Shown here piece by piece: positions 8,309 through 20,616 of a stretch of DNA of 64,000 nt. How positions within the stretch are numbered: position 1 is the first letter of the stretch; every line of letters starts with the position of its first letter. The translations under genes were made by a program, and so were the position numbers. Source of the DNA: Pseudomonas sp. B28(2017) (GTDB lineage Bacteria; Pseudomonadota; Gammaproteobacteria; Pseudomonadales; Pseudomonadaceae); contig NZ_NEJH01000004.1 of NCBI RefSeq assembly GCF_002113025.1, positions 248,001 through 312,000 of the forward strand, in the 5' to 3' direction. The notes under the pieces were generated by a model, which ran no database searches, was not told the origin of the DNA, and was given only the letters and a program-made list of their open reading frames with translations.

Positions 8309-9451
8309 TCAGATTGCCGTCGCCCCCAACGCCGCCACAATCCTCTGCAACTCAGCCGAGTCACCCTCGATCCGCACCTGCAACCCGTCGATCTCACGGC
8401 GCGACGGGTATTGCTTGCGCAGCACATCGAATGCCGCACGCTGCTCGCTGACGCTGCCGACAAGGCTGCGACGGAAATCCGCATCGTCACGACGCGGGTC
8501 ATACACGCCACGGCACAGCATCGCCAACGCCCAGGCCGGGTCGGTCTGCGCATCCAGGGTCACGTGCGACAGCCACGGCGCCGGCAGCAAATCGCTCAGG
8601 CTGACGCGGGCCGGTTGCCCGAGGAAGTCGCAATACGCCTGATAGATCTGCGCGGTCCCTCGCTGCTTGCCATCGAGGCTGTAACCAGCGATGTGCGGCG
8701 TTGCCAGCACGCACAGTTCGGCGAGCGCCACGTCGACTTCAGGCTCGCCTTCCCAGACATCGAGCACCGCTTGCAGGTCTTCGCGCTCCAGCAGCACATC
8801 GCGCAGTGCCGCGTTGTTGACCACCGGTCCGCGACTGGCATTGATCAGCCAGGTACCGGACCTGAGCTGGTTCAGACGATTTTCGTCGAACAAATGCCAG
8901 GTCGACTGCTGGCCCTGTTTAGTCAATGGCGTGTGCAGACTGATGACGTCGCAATCCTCGATGATCTGCTCGAGGCTGACGTAGTCACCACCTTCAGCCG
9001 CTTGCCGTGGCGGGTCGCACACCAGCACCTTCCAGCCCAGCCCTTGCAGGACCTTGACCAGCCGGCCGCCCACTTCACCGGCACCGACCACACCGTAGGT
9101 CCGCCGGGTCAGGTCGACGCCTTCGATTTCGGCCAGGGTCAGCAAGCTGCCGAGCACATAGTCGACCACGCCACGGGCATTGCAGCCCGGTGCGCTGGAC
9201 CAGGTGATGCCGGCCTGCTGAAAGTAATCCAGGTCCAGATGATCGGTACCGATGGTGCACGTACCGACAAAGCGCACCTTGCTGCCTTCGAGCAGCGCAC
9301 GATTGACGTTGGTCACCGAACGCACCAGCAGCACATCGGCCTGCTCGACTGTGGCACGGTCGATGGCGCGACCCGGCATCCGGCGGATTTCACCGAAGCC
9401 TTCAAAGAAAGCATCGAGCAGGGGGATATTTTCGTCGGCAACAATCAGCAT
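8309..9451 (-). CDS. pdxB: Erythronate-4-phosphate dehydrogenase PdxB
   Basis: PdxB oxidises 4-phospho-D-erythronate with NAD, the second step of the DXP-dependent pyridoxal phosphate pathway. The 380-residue product starts [16 protein letters not shown], the PdxB hallmark. It has the D-2-hydroxyacid dehydrogenase Rossmann motif [15 protein letters not shown] in the middle and a C-terminal dimerisation region found only in PdxB. AAAGGAG lies 6 bases before the start. It is monocistronic, flanked by REP elements on both sides. Its length and ends match the family, so the call is firm. Confidence 0.95.
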   Translation of the reverse strand: MLIVADENIPLLDAFFEGFGEIRRMPGRAIDRATVEQADVLLVRSVTNVNRALLEGSKVRFVGTCTIGTDHLDLDYFQQAGITWSSAPGCNARGVVDYVLGSLLTLAEIEGVDLTRRTYGVVGAGEVGGRLVKVLQGLGWKVLVCDPPRQAAEGGDYVSLEQIIEDCDVISLHTPLTKQGQQSTWHLFDENRLNQLRSGTWLINASRGPVVNNAALRDVLLEREDLQAVLDVWEGEPEVDVALAELCVLATPHIAGYSLDGKQRGTAQIYQAYCDFLGQPARVSLSDLLPAPWLSHVTLDAQTDPAWALAMLCRGVYDPRRDDADFRRSLVGSVSEQRAAFDVLRKQYPSRREIDGLQVRIEGDSAELQRIVAALGATAI

Positions 9452-9500
9452 GGCAGGCTCCTTTGGCGGGTTGGCAGTGTAGGCGCAGAATTCATCCCTG

Positions 9501-9600
9501 TGTAGGAGCGAGCATGCTCGCGATAGGTATTAACGATAACGAGGGCTGCCTGAATGAACGCGGTGCCCTCACATCCATCGCGAGCGAGCTCGCTCCTACA
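9501..9600. repeat. REP doublet with a different, hairpin-forming spacer
   Basis: Arms TGTAGGAGCGAGCATGCTCGCG and its near complement enclose a spacer in which GAGGGC (9541) pairs with GCCCTC (9565). The spacer is not related to the one in the 5739/8149/58453 copies. It lies between divergent pdxB and the MATE gene. Confidence 0.8.
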
Positions 9601-9706
9601 GGGAGAGCAGTGCGATTACAAATACCCAACACAGTCTTTTCCTGACCAATGCGTCAACGCGTAGAATGCACGGCCCTGCGCATCAAAACCTCTGGACGCT
9701 TCGCTT

Positions 9707-11107
9707 GTGAATTCCGTGACTGACACTACCGCCGCCCCACGCACGACCCCGGTTCGCCTGGAACTCAAGGGCCTGCTCGGCCTGGCCCTGCCCATCATGA
9801 TCGCGCAACTGGCCACCACGGCCATGGGCTTCGTCGATGCAGTGATGGCCGGCCGCGTCAGCCCACGGGACCTGGCCTCCGTGGCCCTGGGCAACTCGAT
9901 CTGGATTCCGGTCTACCTGTTGATGTCCGGCGTCCTTCTGGCCACCACACCCAAGGTCGCACAACGTTTTGGCGCCAGGCAGTTTGACGAGATCGGGCCA
10001 CTGGTGCGCCAGGCGTTGTGGCTCGCACTGTGTGTCGGGTTGATCGGCAGTGGCCTGCTGCTCGGCGCCGAGCCGATCCTGCACTGGATGAAAGTCGATC
10101 CGCAATTGATCGAGCCGAGCATGGGTTACCTGCACGGTATCGCCTTCGGCTTGCCGGGCATGGCTTTTTATTACGTACTGCGCTGCTACAGCGATGGCAT
10201 GGGGCGGACCCGTCCGAGCATGGTCATTGGCCTGTGCGGCCTGCTGTTAAACATCCCGCTGAACTATGCATTGATCTATGGCCATTTCGGTGCACCGGCC
10301 CTGGGCGGCGTCGGTTGCGGCTGGGCCAGCGGCATCGTGATGTGGTTCATGGCGTTGAGCATGGCCGGCTGGACGTTCTGGGCCCCCTTCTATGCCCGCA
10401 CCCGTGTGCTGGTGCGCTTCGACCGCCCGAGATGGGCCGTGATCAGGCGCCTGGTCGGGATTGGCCTGCCGATCGGTATCGCGGTCTTCGCCGAGTCCAG
10501 CATCTTCGCGGTCATCGCCCTGTTGATCGGCAGTCTGGGCTCTACCGTGGTGGCCGGGCATCAAATCGCTCTCAATATCAGCTCGTTGCTGTTCATGATT
10601 CCTTACTCGCTGGGCATGGCGGTAACGGTGAGGGTCGGTCAGGCACTGGGGGCCGGCAATCCCTGGCAGGCGCGCTTCGCGGCGAAGGTCGGGCTCGGTG
10701 CAGCACTGGTGTTCGCCGCATTCTCGGCGAGCCTGATCCTGCTTCTGCGCGAACCCATCGCCTCGATCTACACGCCTGACAGGAACGTGATCCAGATTGC
10801 GTCGATGTTGATTGTCTATGCCGCGCTGTATCAGTTTTCCGATGCCATCCAGGTGATCTGCGCAGGCGCGTTGCGCGGCTACCAGGACACCCGGGTGACG
10901 ATGATCCTGACCTTGTTCGCCTATTGGGGCATCGGCCTGCCGGTCGGTTACGTACTGGGACTGACCGACTGGTTCGGTCCGGCCAGCGGCCCAAGCGGAC
11001 TGTGGGAAGGGCTGATCGCCGGCTTGAGCTGTGCGGCGCTGATGCTGTCGATCCGCCTGACGCTCAGTGCGCGCAAACGAATTCGTAACAGCCGCTCGGC
11101 CGGTTGA
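9707..11107 (+). CDS. MATE family multidrug efflux protein (NorM/PmpM type)
   Basis: This 466-residue cation-coupled exporter of the inner membrane has 12 predicted helices in two homologous halves. The first helix region (LLGLALPIMIAQLATTAMGF) and the following VDAVMAGRVS are typical of NorM-like MATE proteins, which expel cationic drugs and dyes. The GTG at 9707 is taken as the start (protein MNSVTDTTAAP); a second GTG three codons later is possible and neither has a strong ribosome site. The TGA stop lies inside the left arm of a perfect 30-bp inverted repeat shared with tusA. Confidence 0.9.
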   Translation: MNSVTDTTAAPRTTPVRLELKGLLGLALPIMIAQLATTAMGFVDAVMAGRVSPRDLASVALGNSIWIPVYLLMSGVLLATTPKVAQRFGARQFDEIGPLVRQALWLALCVGLIGSGLLLGAEPILHWMKVDPQLIEPSMGYLHGIAFGLPGMAFYYVLRCYSDGMGRTRPSMVIGLCGLLLNIPLNYALIYGHFGAPALGGVGCGWASGIVMWFMALSMAGWTFWAPFYARTRVLVRFDRPRWAVIRRLVGIGLPIGIAVFAESSIFAVIALLIGSLGSTVVAGHQIALNISSLLFMIPYSLGMAVTVRVGQALGAGNPWQARFAAKVGLGAALVFAAFSASLILLLREPIASIYTPDRNVIQIASMLIVYAALYQFSDAIQVICAGALRGYQDTRVTMILTLFAYWGIGLPVGYVLGLTDWFGPASGPSGLWEGLIAGLSCAALMLSIRLTLSARKRIRNSRSAG

Positions 11108-11163
11108 TTGCACAAACAAAAAGACCTGCTTTCGCAGGTCTTTTTGTTTGTGCAATCAACCGG
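11100..11163. terminator. Bidirectional terminator, perfect 30-bp inverted repeat
   Basis: Bases 11100-11129 and 11134-11163 are perfect reverse complements around a TTTC loop. Each arm contains GACCTGC next to an A5/T5 run, so both strands carry stem plus T tract. The arms include the last Gly codon and TGA stop of the MATE gene (left) and of tusA (right). Confidence 0.92.
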
Positions 11164-11407
11164 ACTTCTTGCGAATCCAGTAGAGGTAGGTGCCCTCCTC
11201 CTCATGCTGCCCCACCAGTTCGTGGTCGAGAAACACACAGAACTTGGGAATATCGCGACGGGTCGACGGGTCGGTGGCGATCACCTTGAGCAGGCCGCCG
11301 GGCACCAGGTCACGAATGTGCTGGTGCAGCATCATCACCGGCTCGGGGCAGTTGAGGCCAGTGGCGTCGAGGGTGCCGTCTACCGGCGTATCAAGCATTT
11401 CACTCAT
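11156..11407 (-). CDS. tusA: Sulfur carrier protein TusA
   Basis: TusA passes persulfide sulfur from IscS to the Tus relay for 2-thiouridine in tRNA and to molybdenum cofactor synthesis. The product has 83 residues and contains the invariant [13 protein letters not shown] motif with the sulfur-carrying Cys20. AGGAG lies 7 bases before the ATG. The gene converges on the MATE gene, and its last codon and stop lie in the shared inverted repeat. The nearby xanthine dehydrogenase needs molybdenum cofactor, but that gene set is 40 kb away and no operon link exists here. Confidence 0.94.
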   Translation of the reverse strand: MSEMLDTPVDGTLDATGLNCPEPVMMLHQHIRDLVPGGLLKVIATDPSTRRDIPKFCVFLDHELVGQHEEEGTYLYWIRKKSG

Positions 11408-11485
11408 GATTCACTCCTGAAACTGGCTGGCATTGTCGCGCATTGCCGGGTGTTCAGTCATCTGTGACATATCGCCGTACCCCTT

Positions 11486-11575
11486 TGTGGGAGCGAGCCT
11501 GCTCGTGAATACGGAGTGTCGTTCAACGTGGATGTTGACTGACCTGACGCTTTCGCGAGCAGGCTCGCTCCCACA
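11486..11575. repeat. REP doublet between tusA and rlmM
   Basis: TGTGGGAGCGAGCCTGCTCG and CGCGAGCAGGCTCGCTCCCACA form inverted arms around a 45-base spacer that does not match the other doublets. Confidence 0.8.
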
Positions 11576-11594
11576 TTAGGGGATTCACAGTGTG

Positions 11595-12668
11595 TCAACG
11601 GGAGTTGGGTTTCTTCACGTCCAGCCGACGCAAATGGCAAGTCACTTCCTCGCGGTCGTGGTACAGCTGCTTGCAGCCAATCTCGACCTTGATGCCCCGT
11701 GCCTTGAAGCCATCGGCAATACGCTCCAGCAACCGTTTCACTTCGGCATAACGCTGTTTCATCGGCAACTTGAGGTTGACCACTGCCTCGCGGCAATGGC
11801 CGTCACCGATCCATTCCTCCAGCATCGCGGCGTTGCGTGCCGGTTTCTCGACGATGTCGCAGACCATCCAGTCCACCGGCTGCCGGGGCTTGAAGGTGAA
11901 ACCGTCGGCCATCAGATGCTGCACCAGACCGGTGTCCATCAGGCTTTCGGCCATCGGGCCGTTGTCGATGGCGGTCACCAGCATGCCGCGGTTGACCAGT
12001 TGCCAGGTCCAGCCACCGGGAGCGGCCCCCAGGTCGACGCCGGTCATGTCGCTGTGCAGGCGCTCGTCCCACTGGTCGCGCGGGATGAAGTGGTGCCAGG
12101 CCTCTTCCAGCTTCAGGGTCGAGCGGCTCGGCGCCTCCCGTGGGAACTTCAAACGGGGAATGCCCATCGGCCACATGGCCGAGTTGTTCGACTCGGCCAG
12201 CCCCATGAACACTTCACGGCCGCTTTTGAAGGTCAGCAGCAGGCGCGGCTTGTGCGCGTCTTCCACCAGTTTGCCAGCGGCCATCAGCGCCTTGCGCAGG
12301 TGCACTTCGAATTTCTTGCAGAAGTTCGACAGTTCCTTGCCGTCGTTGGTGTCGACCATTTCCAGCCACAGGCTGCCGCACAGCGGAAAGTCCGCCATAT
12401 GATCAAGGATCACGCTGATGCGGTCGGTTTCCGGCAGATCGATGAAAATCCCCCGGGCCCACTGGCGCGGGAAGATCAGCTCGGCGAAACGCTGCCCGCG
12501 CATCAGGCGCTCGGCGCCGTCTTCTTCAGTGCAGACGAATTCGGCGCAAGCCGTGGCGGCCTTGGCCTTGGCATAACCGGCCACGTTAAGCCGTGCGGCA
12601 AGGTCGGAAATCTCGGAACAGACTTCACCTTCGAAGCCCGGCCGGCAATGCATGAATAGGGTGTTCAT
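11595..12668 (-). CDS. rlmM: 23S rRNA 2'-O-ribose methyltransferase RlmM (C2498)
   Basis: RlmM methylates the ribose of C2498 in the peptidyl transferase region of 23S rRNA. The 357-residue product has an N-terminal THUMP-type RNA-binding region (about 1-160) and a C-terminal Rossmann methyltransferase with the SAM motif DLGAAPGGWTWQL near residue 212 and an RrmJ-like KDKE-type arrangement including VVNLKLPMKQR. The start at 12668 has AGGAG 6 bases upstream; a Met 12 codons earlier lacks a ribosome site. It is divergent from acnA, with 222 bases between them. Confidence 0.94.
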   Translation of the reverse strand: MNTLFMHCRPGFEGEVCSEISDLAARLNVAGYAKAKAATACAEFVCTEEDGAERLMRGQRFAELIFPRQWARGIFIDLPETDRISVILDHMADFPLCGSLWLEMVDTNDGKELSNFCKKFEVHLRKALMAAGKLVEDAHKPRLLLTFKSGREVFMGLAESNNSAMWPMGIPRLKFPREAPSRSTLKLEEAWHHFIPRDQWDERLHSDMTGVDLGAAPGGWTWQLVNRGMLVTAIDNGPMAESLMDTGLVQHLMADGFTFKPRQPVDWMVCDIVEKPARNAAMLEEWIGDGHCREAVVNLKLPMKQRYAEVKRLLERIADGFKARGIKVEIGCKQLYHDREEVTCHLRRLDVKKPNSR

Positions 12669-12890
12669 TCTTACTCCTGGGCAATGGCGAAGAAATTCAG
12701 CCACTGCGCGATGCCCAGGCTTGCGCTAAAGCAAAGCCTGTCACGAAAACCGGCGCATGATAGCCGAGATCCGAACCTGGAGCTTGTCGATAGAGTCCAG
12801 TTATTAGCCAGCTACTGAAAACAGGGCTAGGTTTAATGTTCTGCCCGTCCCCTCAGTCCACAGCCGTGCGGACTTAAAGGAGTGATTGCA

Positions 12891-15632
<2,742 letters not shown>

Positions 15633-15648
15633 TCCACCGCTGACAAAG

Positions 15649-15675
15649 ACACCGCCTTCGGGCGGTGTTTTTGTT
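15649..15675 (+). terminator. Intrinsic terminator after acnA
   Basis: ACACCGCC-TTCG-GGCGGTGT is a perfect 8-bp stem with a UUCG-type tetraloop, followed by TTTTGTTT. Confidence 0.93.
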
Positions 15676-15758
15676 TGTGGCACACACATCCCTATAATCG
15701 CGCACCGCTCCCAAAGGGTTTGGGGGGTATATCACAAATCCCGACAAAAGGACTTCAA

Positions 15759-16550
15759 ATGACTGCCCTGCCATGGATGTTTCTGGCCCTGCTTTCCTTC
15801 GGCTATGGACTGGCGCTGACTTACGGCCATCTAGGTTGGCTCTCCGCAATCTCGGTGTTCCTGTTACTGGCCGCCGGTGCAGCGGTTCGCCAGCGCGAAA
15901 TTCCTTTTGTCCGCTATCTCGGCCACGGACTGTTCATCGTCCTGGCTCTGTCCCTGGCGACACATTGGCTTCCCGGCTTCTACAACGGTCGCGGTATCGA
16001 TCCCCAGCGTTTCACCGACAACGCCGCGTTATTCGCGATGCACCTGAATCTGGACAAACCGCTGATCGGCTTCTGGCTGTTGCTGGTTTGCCCGTGGATT
16101 GTCGGCCGCCGTTCGCTTCGGCCAGCGCTGTATGCAACCGCACTGGCACTGACCTTGAGCGCCCTGCTGGCATTCGGCGGCGCGCTGTTGCTGGGGGTCA
16201 TCGCCTGGGCGCCGAAATGGCCGGATCAAGCCTGGCTGTGGTTGCTGAACAATCTGCTGCTGGTGACCCTGGTCGAGGAAGCGCTGTTCCGTGGCTACAT
16301 CCAGGGTGGCCTGAGCCGGTGCCTGAAAAGCCGGCCCTACGGTGAAAATCTCGCCCTGCTGCTGGCCTCGTTGGTCTTCGGCCTGGTCCATGCCGGAGCG
16401 GGATGGCAGTGGGTCCTCCTGGCGAGCCTGGCCGGGGTCGGCTACGGCCTGGCCTACCGGTTCGGCGGGCTGGGCGCCGCCGTTGCCAGCCACTTTGGCT
16501 TGAACCTGCTGCATTTCGGCCTGTTCACGTATCCGATGCTCGCCGGCTGA
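15759..16550 (+). CDS. CPBP family intramembrane glutamic protease
   Basis: The 263-residue polytopic membrane protein has about eight hydrophobic segments. It carries the three CPBP (Abi/CAAX protease-like) motifs: EEALFRG with Glu173-Glu174, FGLVHAG, and the late His-Asn motif SHFGLNLLHF. Relatives include the CAAX protease Rce1 and bacteriocin self-immunity proteins; the bacterial substrate is unknown. AAAAGGA lies 7 bases before the ATG, which decides the start; the open frame runs upstream into the acnA terminator. All catalytic motifs look intact. It stands alone between acnA and the chemoreceptor. Confidence 0.88.
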   Translation: MTALPWMFLALLSFGYGLALTYGHLGWLSAISVFLLLAAGAAVRQREIPFVRYLGHGLFIVLALSLATHWLPGFYNGRGIDPQRFTDNAALFAMHLNLDKPLIGFWLLLVCPWIVGRRSLRPALYATALALTLSALLAFGGALLLGVIAWAPKWPDQAWLWLLNNLLLVTLVEEALFRGYIQGGLSRCLKSRPYGENLALLLASLVFGLVHAGAGWQWVLLASLAGVGYGLAYRFGGLGAAVASHFGLNLLHFGLFTYPMLAG

Positions 16551-16656
16551 CGCAATGGTCATTTTGCGACTCATAGCTGATTATCGAAAAAATAATCTCA
16601 ACTATCCGCCGGCCTTGCCGATATAGCACTTGAAAGCCTTGCGGATTAAAAAAGCC

Positions 16657-18222
16657 ATGCGTAACAACCAGCCCATTACACAACGCGAGCGGACCTTTCC
16701 GGCTCAGCAACGGTTGATTTCCACCACCGATGCCAAAGGCATGATCACCTACTGTAACGACGCATTCGTCGAAATCAGCGGGTTTTCCCGAGAGGAGCTG
16801 ATCCGTGCACCGCACAACCTGGTTCGTCACCCTGACGTGCCAGCCGCGGTATTCGCACACATGTGGGGCACACTGAAACAAGGCTTGCCATGGATGGGCA
16901 TTGTCAAGAATCGCTGCAAGGACGGTGATCATTACTGGGTGAACGCCTATGTGACACCGATCTTCGAAGGCAATCAGGTAATCGGTTACGAGTCGGTGCG
17001 GGTCAAGCCCACCGCCGAACAGATCCGCCGCGCCGAAGCGCTCTACCAACGCATCAACCAGGGCAAGCCGGCCGTTCCCTCCTCGGATAAATGGCTGCCG
17101 ATCCTGCAGGACTGGCTGCCATTCATTCTGGTCAGCCAATTGAGCTTCATGATCGGTGCGTCGCTGAATTCCCATTGGGGGTTTGCCCTGGCTGCCGGTC
17201 TTTCGGTGCCGCTGGGCCTGATGGGTCTCCAGTGGCAACAACGTGGCCTCAAGCGCTTGTTGCGCCTGGCCGAGCAGACGACCTCCGACCCCTTGATCGC
17301 ACAGATGTATACGGACAGTCGCGGCGCCCAGGCGCGACTGGAAATGTCCATCCTCAGTCAGGAAGCACGCCTGAAAACCTGCCTGACGCGCCTGCAGGAC
17401 ACGGCCGAACACCTGACCGATCAGGCCAGACAGTCCGATACCCTGGCACACAACAGCTCCAGCGGCCTGGAACGTCAACGCGTCGAAACCGAGCAAGTGG
17501 CCACCGCAGTCAATCAGATGGCCGCTACCACCCAGGAAGTCGCCAGCCACGTGCAACGCACCGCTGACGCCACCCAAGAGGCCAATCGCCTGACCGGTCG
17601 TGGTCGTGACATTGCCGGGGAAACCCGCGAAGCCATCCAGCGCCTGTCGGTGGTGGTCGGTGAAACCGGCGTGACCGTGACCCAACTGGCCAAGGACAGC
17701 AACGAAATCGGTGGCGTGGTCGACGTGATCAAAGGTATCGCCGACCAGACCAACCTGCTGGCCCTGAACGCCGCTATCGAAGCGGCCCGTGCCGGCGAGA
17801 TGGGTCGCGGTTTTGCGGTGGTCGCCGACGAAGTCCGTCAGCTGGCGCAGCGTACCAGCGAGTCCACCGGGCAGATTCATGCACTGATCGCCAAGCTCCA
17901 GCAAACCGCCGGCACCGCCGTGCAGACCATGGAAGCCGGGCATCGTCAGGCGGAAGAAGGCGTGGCGCGGGTACTGGAAGCGGACCAGGCACTGGTGGGG
18001 ATCAGCGAAGCGGTGGCCAACATTACCGACATGACCACCCAGATCGCCGCCGCGACCGAAGAGCAAAGCGCCGTGGCCGAAGAAATCAGCCGCAACATCA
18101 GCAACATCTCGGATCTGGCGGACCAGACCTCGGAACAGGCGCAAAACTCGGCATTGCTGAGTGAAGAGCTGACCAAGACAGCCAATACACAGTATTCGCT
18201 GGTGGAGCGGTTTAACCGCTGA
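16657..18222 (+). CDS. aer: Aer-type aerotaxis receptor (PAS domain chemoreceptor)
   Basis: The 521-residue receptor has a cytoplasmic N-terminal PAS domain (about 15-120, with [19 protein letters not shown] sequence and a [11 protein letters not shown] loop), a paired hydrophobic segment at about 150-190 and no large periplasmic domain. The C-terminal signalling domain has the conserved hairpin tip [19 protein letters not shown]. This is the Aer layout: the PAS domain binds FAD and senses redox or oxygen state for CheA/CheW. The ATG at 16657 is chosen over a TTG 27 bases earlier; its ribosome site is weak. A terminator follows. Its place beside the cbb3 genes fits oxygen sensing. Confidence 0.9.
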   Translation: MRNNQPITQRERTFPAQQRLISTTDAKGMITYCNDAFVEISGFSREELIRAPHNLVRHPDVPAAVFAHMWGTLKQGLPWMGIVKNRCKDGDHYWVNAYVTPIFEGNQVIGYESVRVKPTAEQIRRAEALYQRINQGKPAVPSSDKWLPILQDWLPFILVSQLSFMIGASLNSHWGFALAAGLSVPLGLMGLQWQQRGLKRLLRLAEQTTSDPLIAQMYTDSRGAQARLEMSILSQEARLKTCLTRLQDTAEHLTDQARQSDTLAHNSSSGLERQRVETEQVATAVNQMAATTQEVASHVQRTADATQEANRLTGRGRDIAGETREAIQRLSVVVGETGVTVTQLAKDSNEIGGVVDVIKGIADQTNLLALNAAIEAARAGEMGRGFAVVADEVRQLAQRTSESTGQIHALIAKLQQTAGTAVQTMEAGHRQAEEGVARVLEADQALVGISEAVANITDMTTQIAAATEEQSAVAEEISRNISNISDLADQTSEQAQNSALLSEELTKTANTQYSLVERFNR

Positions 18223-18238
18223 TTGATGCTGGAAAAAC

Positions 18239-18275
18239 AAAACCCGGACGGTGAAAGCCTCCGGGTTTTTTATTG
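18239..18275 (+). terminator. Intrinsic terminator after the aerotaxis receptor
   Basis: AACCCGGA and TCCGGGTT form the stem, with TTTTTTATT following on the plus strand. Confidence 0.88.
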
Positions 18276-18310
18276 CCAATTTGGTGACGATGTTACCTGG
18301 CAGATCGCAT

Positions 18311-18382
18311 TCGCGAGCAGGCTCGCTCCCACAGTGGACCGGAGTGGTACGCAAATCCCTGTGGGAGCGAGCCTGCTCGCGA
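18311..18382. repeat. REP doublet, tail-to-tail orientation
   Basis: TCGCGAGCAGGCTCGCTCCCACA and its reverse complement lie 25 bases apart with the arms facing the opposite way from the 5739 and 8149 copies. It separates converging aer and the hydrolase gene. Confidence 0.85.
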
Positions 18383-18408
18383 AGAGGCCCTCAAGGGCAT
18401 TAAAAATC

Positions 18409-19086
18409 TCACCGAAGAAATGCAGCCACTTTCTGCGCCGCAGCCGCCAAATGCTGCTCATGGGTAAACCCCGAAGCCTTCAATGGCTTCAAGTCATGAT
18501 CCCCCGCCACCAGCCAGAACACTTCGATACCCGGCGATAGCGCATACCCTTCGACCGCTTCACTATTGCCCAGTGCATCGCGCTCGCCCTGCACGATCAA
18601 GGTCCGTGTCTTCAGCCTGGCCAAATGCTCGACCCGTGGTTTCTCCGGTTTGCCCACTGCATAGAACGGATAGCCCAGGCACACCAGTGCATCCGCCCCC
18701 AACTCATCGGCCAGCAGACTGGCCATCCGCCCGCCCATGGACTTGCCGCCCATGGCCAGCGGCCCAGTGACATGGCGTCGCACCTGGGCATACACCTCGC
18801 GCCAGCACTCCAGCAGTTTCGGCGCCGGGTTCGGCGGGCGCTTGCCGCCGTCGATGCGCCGCTGCGCCATGTACGGAAATTCGAAACGCAACACGTTGAT
18901 GCCTTGAGCGGCGAGGCGTGCAGCCATGTCGCTCATCCAGTCGCTGTCCATCGGTGCACCGGCGCCGTGGGCGAGGATCAGCGTCGCCGCAGGCTTGCCG
19001 GCCGCGGCATTCCACAACCATCCATGATCCCGCACGCACTGCGCCCATTGATCCCCGTCAATACCGGCCTTGTGCCCTTTGTCCAT
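18409..19086 (-). CDS. Alpha/beta hydrolase, KANL3/Tex30 (dienelactone hydrolase-like) family
   Basis: The 225-residue soluble protein has the alpha/beta-hydrolase core: oxyanion segment [13 protein letters not shown], nucleophile elbow [10 protein letters not shown] (Ser in the GxSxG position), a late acid in VQGERDALG and the catalytic His in AGDHDLKPL. The substrate is unknown. GAGG lies 8 bases before the ATG at 19086; the longer frame upstream has no ribosome site. It is divergent from the first cbb3 operon by 95 bases. Codons 8-12 of this gene contain a one-mismatch ANR box (19048-19061) that probably serves the oxidase promoter. Confidence 0.85.
   Translation of the reverse strand: MDKGHKAGIDGDQWAQCVRDHGWLWNAAAGKPAATLILAHGAGAPMDSDWMSDMAARLAAQGINVLRFEFPYMAQRRIDGGKRPPNPAPKLLECWREVYAQVRRHVTGPLAMGGKSMGGRMASLLADELGADALVCLGYPFYAVGKPEKPRVEHLARLKTRTLIVQGERDALGNSEAVEGYALSPGIEVFWLVAGDHDLKPLKASGFTHEQHLAAAAQKVAAFLR
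19048..19061. promoter_or_regulatory. ANR/FNR box candidate for the first cbb3 operon, within the hydrolase gene
   Basis: TTGAT-CCCC-GTCAA differs from the ANR consensus TTGAT-N4-ATCAA at one position. It lies 127 bases before the ccoN start. With a candidate -10 TATAAC at 19110-19115, the box centre falls near -67, a position used by upstream-acting FNR proteins. The second oxidase operon of P. aeruginosa, in the same map position, is ANR-activated. The site also encodes Gly-Ile-Asp-Gly-Asp of the hydrolase, so chance is possible. Confidence 0.45.
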
Positions 19087-19181
19087 GCTTGCCTCGCTTT
19101 CAGTCTGCCTATAACTCCGGCCGAAGGGTGTACTGCCTTGCGCGAACGCGCTCACTTCGGCTGAACCGTGGATGGGGAACC

Positions 19182-20606
19182 ATGAACACTTCTATCAGTA
19201 CCGCCTACAACTACAAGGTGGTCCGCCAATTCGCCATTATGACGGTGGTGTGGGGCATCGTCGGCATGGGGCTCGGGGTTTTTCTCGCCGCCCAGTTGGT
19301 CTGGCCCGAACTCAACTTCAATTTGCCGTGGACCAGCTTCGGCCGCTTGCGCCCACTGCACACCAACGCCGTGATCTTCGCCTTTGGCGGCTGCGCGTTG
19401 TTTGCCAGTTCGTTCTATTCGGTGCAACGCACCTGCCAGACCCGGTTGTTTGCGCCGAAAATCGCTGCGTTCTGTTTCTGGGGCTGGCAGCTTGTAATTC
19501 TCTTGGCGGCCATCAGCCTGCCGCTGGGCTATACCAGCTCCAAGGAATATGCCGAGCTGGAATGGCCGATCGACATCCTGATCACCATCGTCTGGGTCGC
19601 CTACGCCATCGTGTTCTTCGGCACGATCATGCAGCGCAAGACCAAACACATCTATGTCGGTAACTGGTTCTTCGGCGGATTCATCATCACCGTGGCGATC
19701 CTGCACATCGTCAACAACATGGAACTGCCGGTCAGCCTCACCAAGTCCTACTCGCTGTACTCCGGGGCCACCGATGCGATGGTGCAATGGTGGTACGGAC
19801 ACAACGCCGTAGGCTTTTTCCTCACCGCCGGTTTCCTCGGGATGATGTACTACTTCGTGCCGAAACAGGCCGAGCGGCCGGTGTATTCCTATCGCCTGTC
19901 GATCGTGCACTTCTGGGCGCTGATCACCCTGTACATCTGGGCCGGCCCGCACCATTTGCACTACACCGCGCTGCCGGACTGGGCGCAATCGCTGGGCATG
20001 GTGATGTCGCTGATCCTGCTGGCGCCGAGCTGGGGCGGGATGATCAACGGCATGATGACCCTGTCGGGCGCCTGGCATAAGCTGCGCAGCGACCCGATCC
20101 TGCGCTTCCTCGTGGTGTCGCTGGCGTTCTACGGCATGTCGACCTTCGAAGGGCCGATGATGGCGATCAAGACGGTCAACGCCCTCTCCCACTACACCGA
20201 CTGGACCATCGGCCACGTACACGCCGGCGCGCTCGGCTGGGTGGCGATGATTTCCATCGGCGCGCTGTACCACATGATCCCGAAAGTCTTCGGACGCGAG
20301 CAGATGCACAGCATCGGCCTGATCAACGCGCACTTCTGGCTCGCCACTATCGGCACCGTTCTGTACATCGCCTCGATGTGGGTCAACGGTATCGCCCAGG
20401 GCCTGATGTGGCGTGCGGTGAACGAGGACGGCACGCTGACTTACTCCTTCGTCGAAACCCTGGTGGCCAGCCATCCAGGCTTCGTCGTGCGGCTGGTGGG
20501 TGGGGCGATCTTCCTCAGCGGCATGTTGCTGATGGCCTACAACACCTGGCGCACCGTGCGGGCCTCGCAGCCTGCCGAAGTCGCCGCTGCCGCGCAGATG
20601 GCCTGA
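19182..20606 (+). CDS. ccoN: cbb3-type cytochrome c oxidase subunit I, first (cco2-type) operon
   Basis: CcoN is the catalytic subunit that reduces oxygen at the haem b3-CuB site and pumps protons. The 474-residue product has 12 membrane helices. It has the His-bearing segments [10 protein letters not shown] (low-spin haem ligand), [10 protein letters not shown] (CuB/cross-link region), [13 protein letters not shown] (CuB His pair) and [11 protein letters not shown] (haem ligands). GGGGA lies 6 bases before the ATG; the open frame extends upstream without a ribosome site. It heads ccoNOQP. By map order it corresponds to the ANR-induced cco2 operon of P. aeruginosa. It is very similar to the second ccoN at 22859. 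Confidence 0.95.
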   Translation: MNTSISTAYNYKVVRQFAIMTVVWGIVGMGLGVFLAAQLVWPELNFNLPWTSFGRLRPLHTNAVIFAFGGCALFASSFYSVQRTCQTRLFAPKIAAFCFWGWQLVILLAAISLPLGYTSSKEYAELEWPIDILITIVWVAYAIVFFGTIMQRKTKHIYVGNWFFGGFIITVAILHIVNNMELPVSLTKSYSLYSGATDAMVQWWYGHNAVGFFLTAGFLGMMYYFVPKQAERPVYSYRLSIVHFWALITLYIWAGPHHLHYTALPDWAQSLGMVMSLILLAPSWGGMINGMMTLSGAWHKLRSDPILRFLVVSLAFYGMSTFEGPMMAIKTVNALSHYTDWTIGHVHAGALGWVAMISIGALYHMIPKVFGREQMHSIGLINAHFWLATIGTVLYIASMWVNGIAQGLMWRAVNEDGTLTYSFVETLVASHPGFVVRLVGGAIFLSGMLLMAYNTWRTVRASQPAEVAAAAQMA

Positions 20607-20616
20607 GGAGTCCGCC

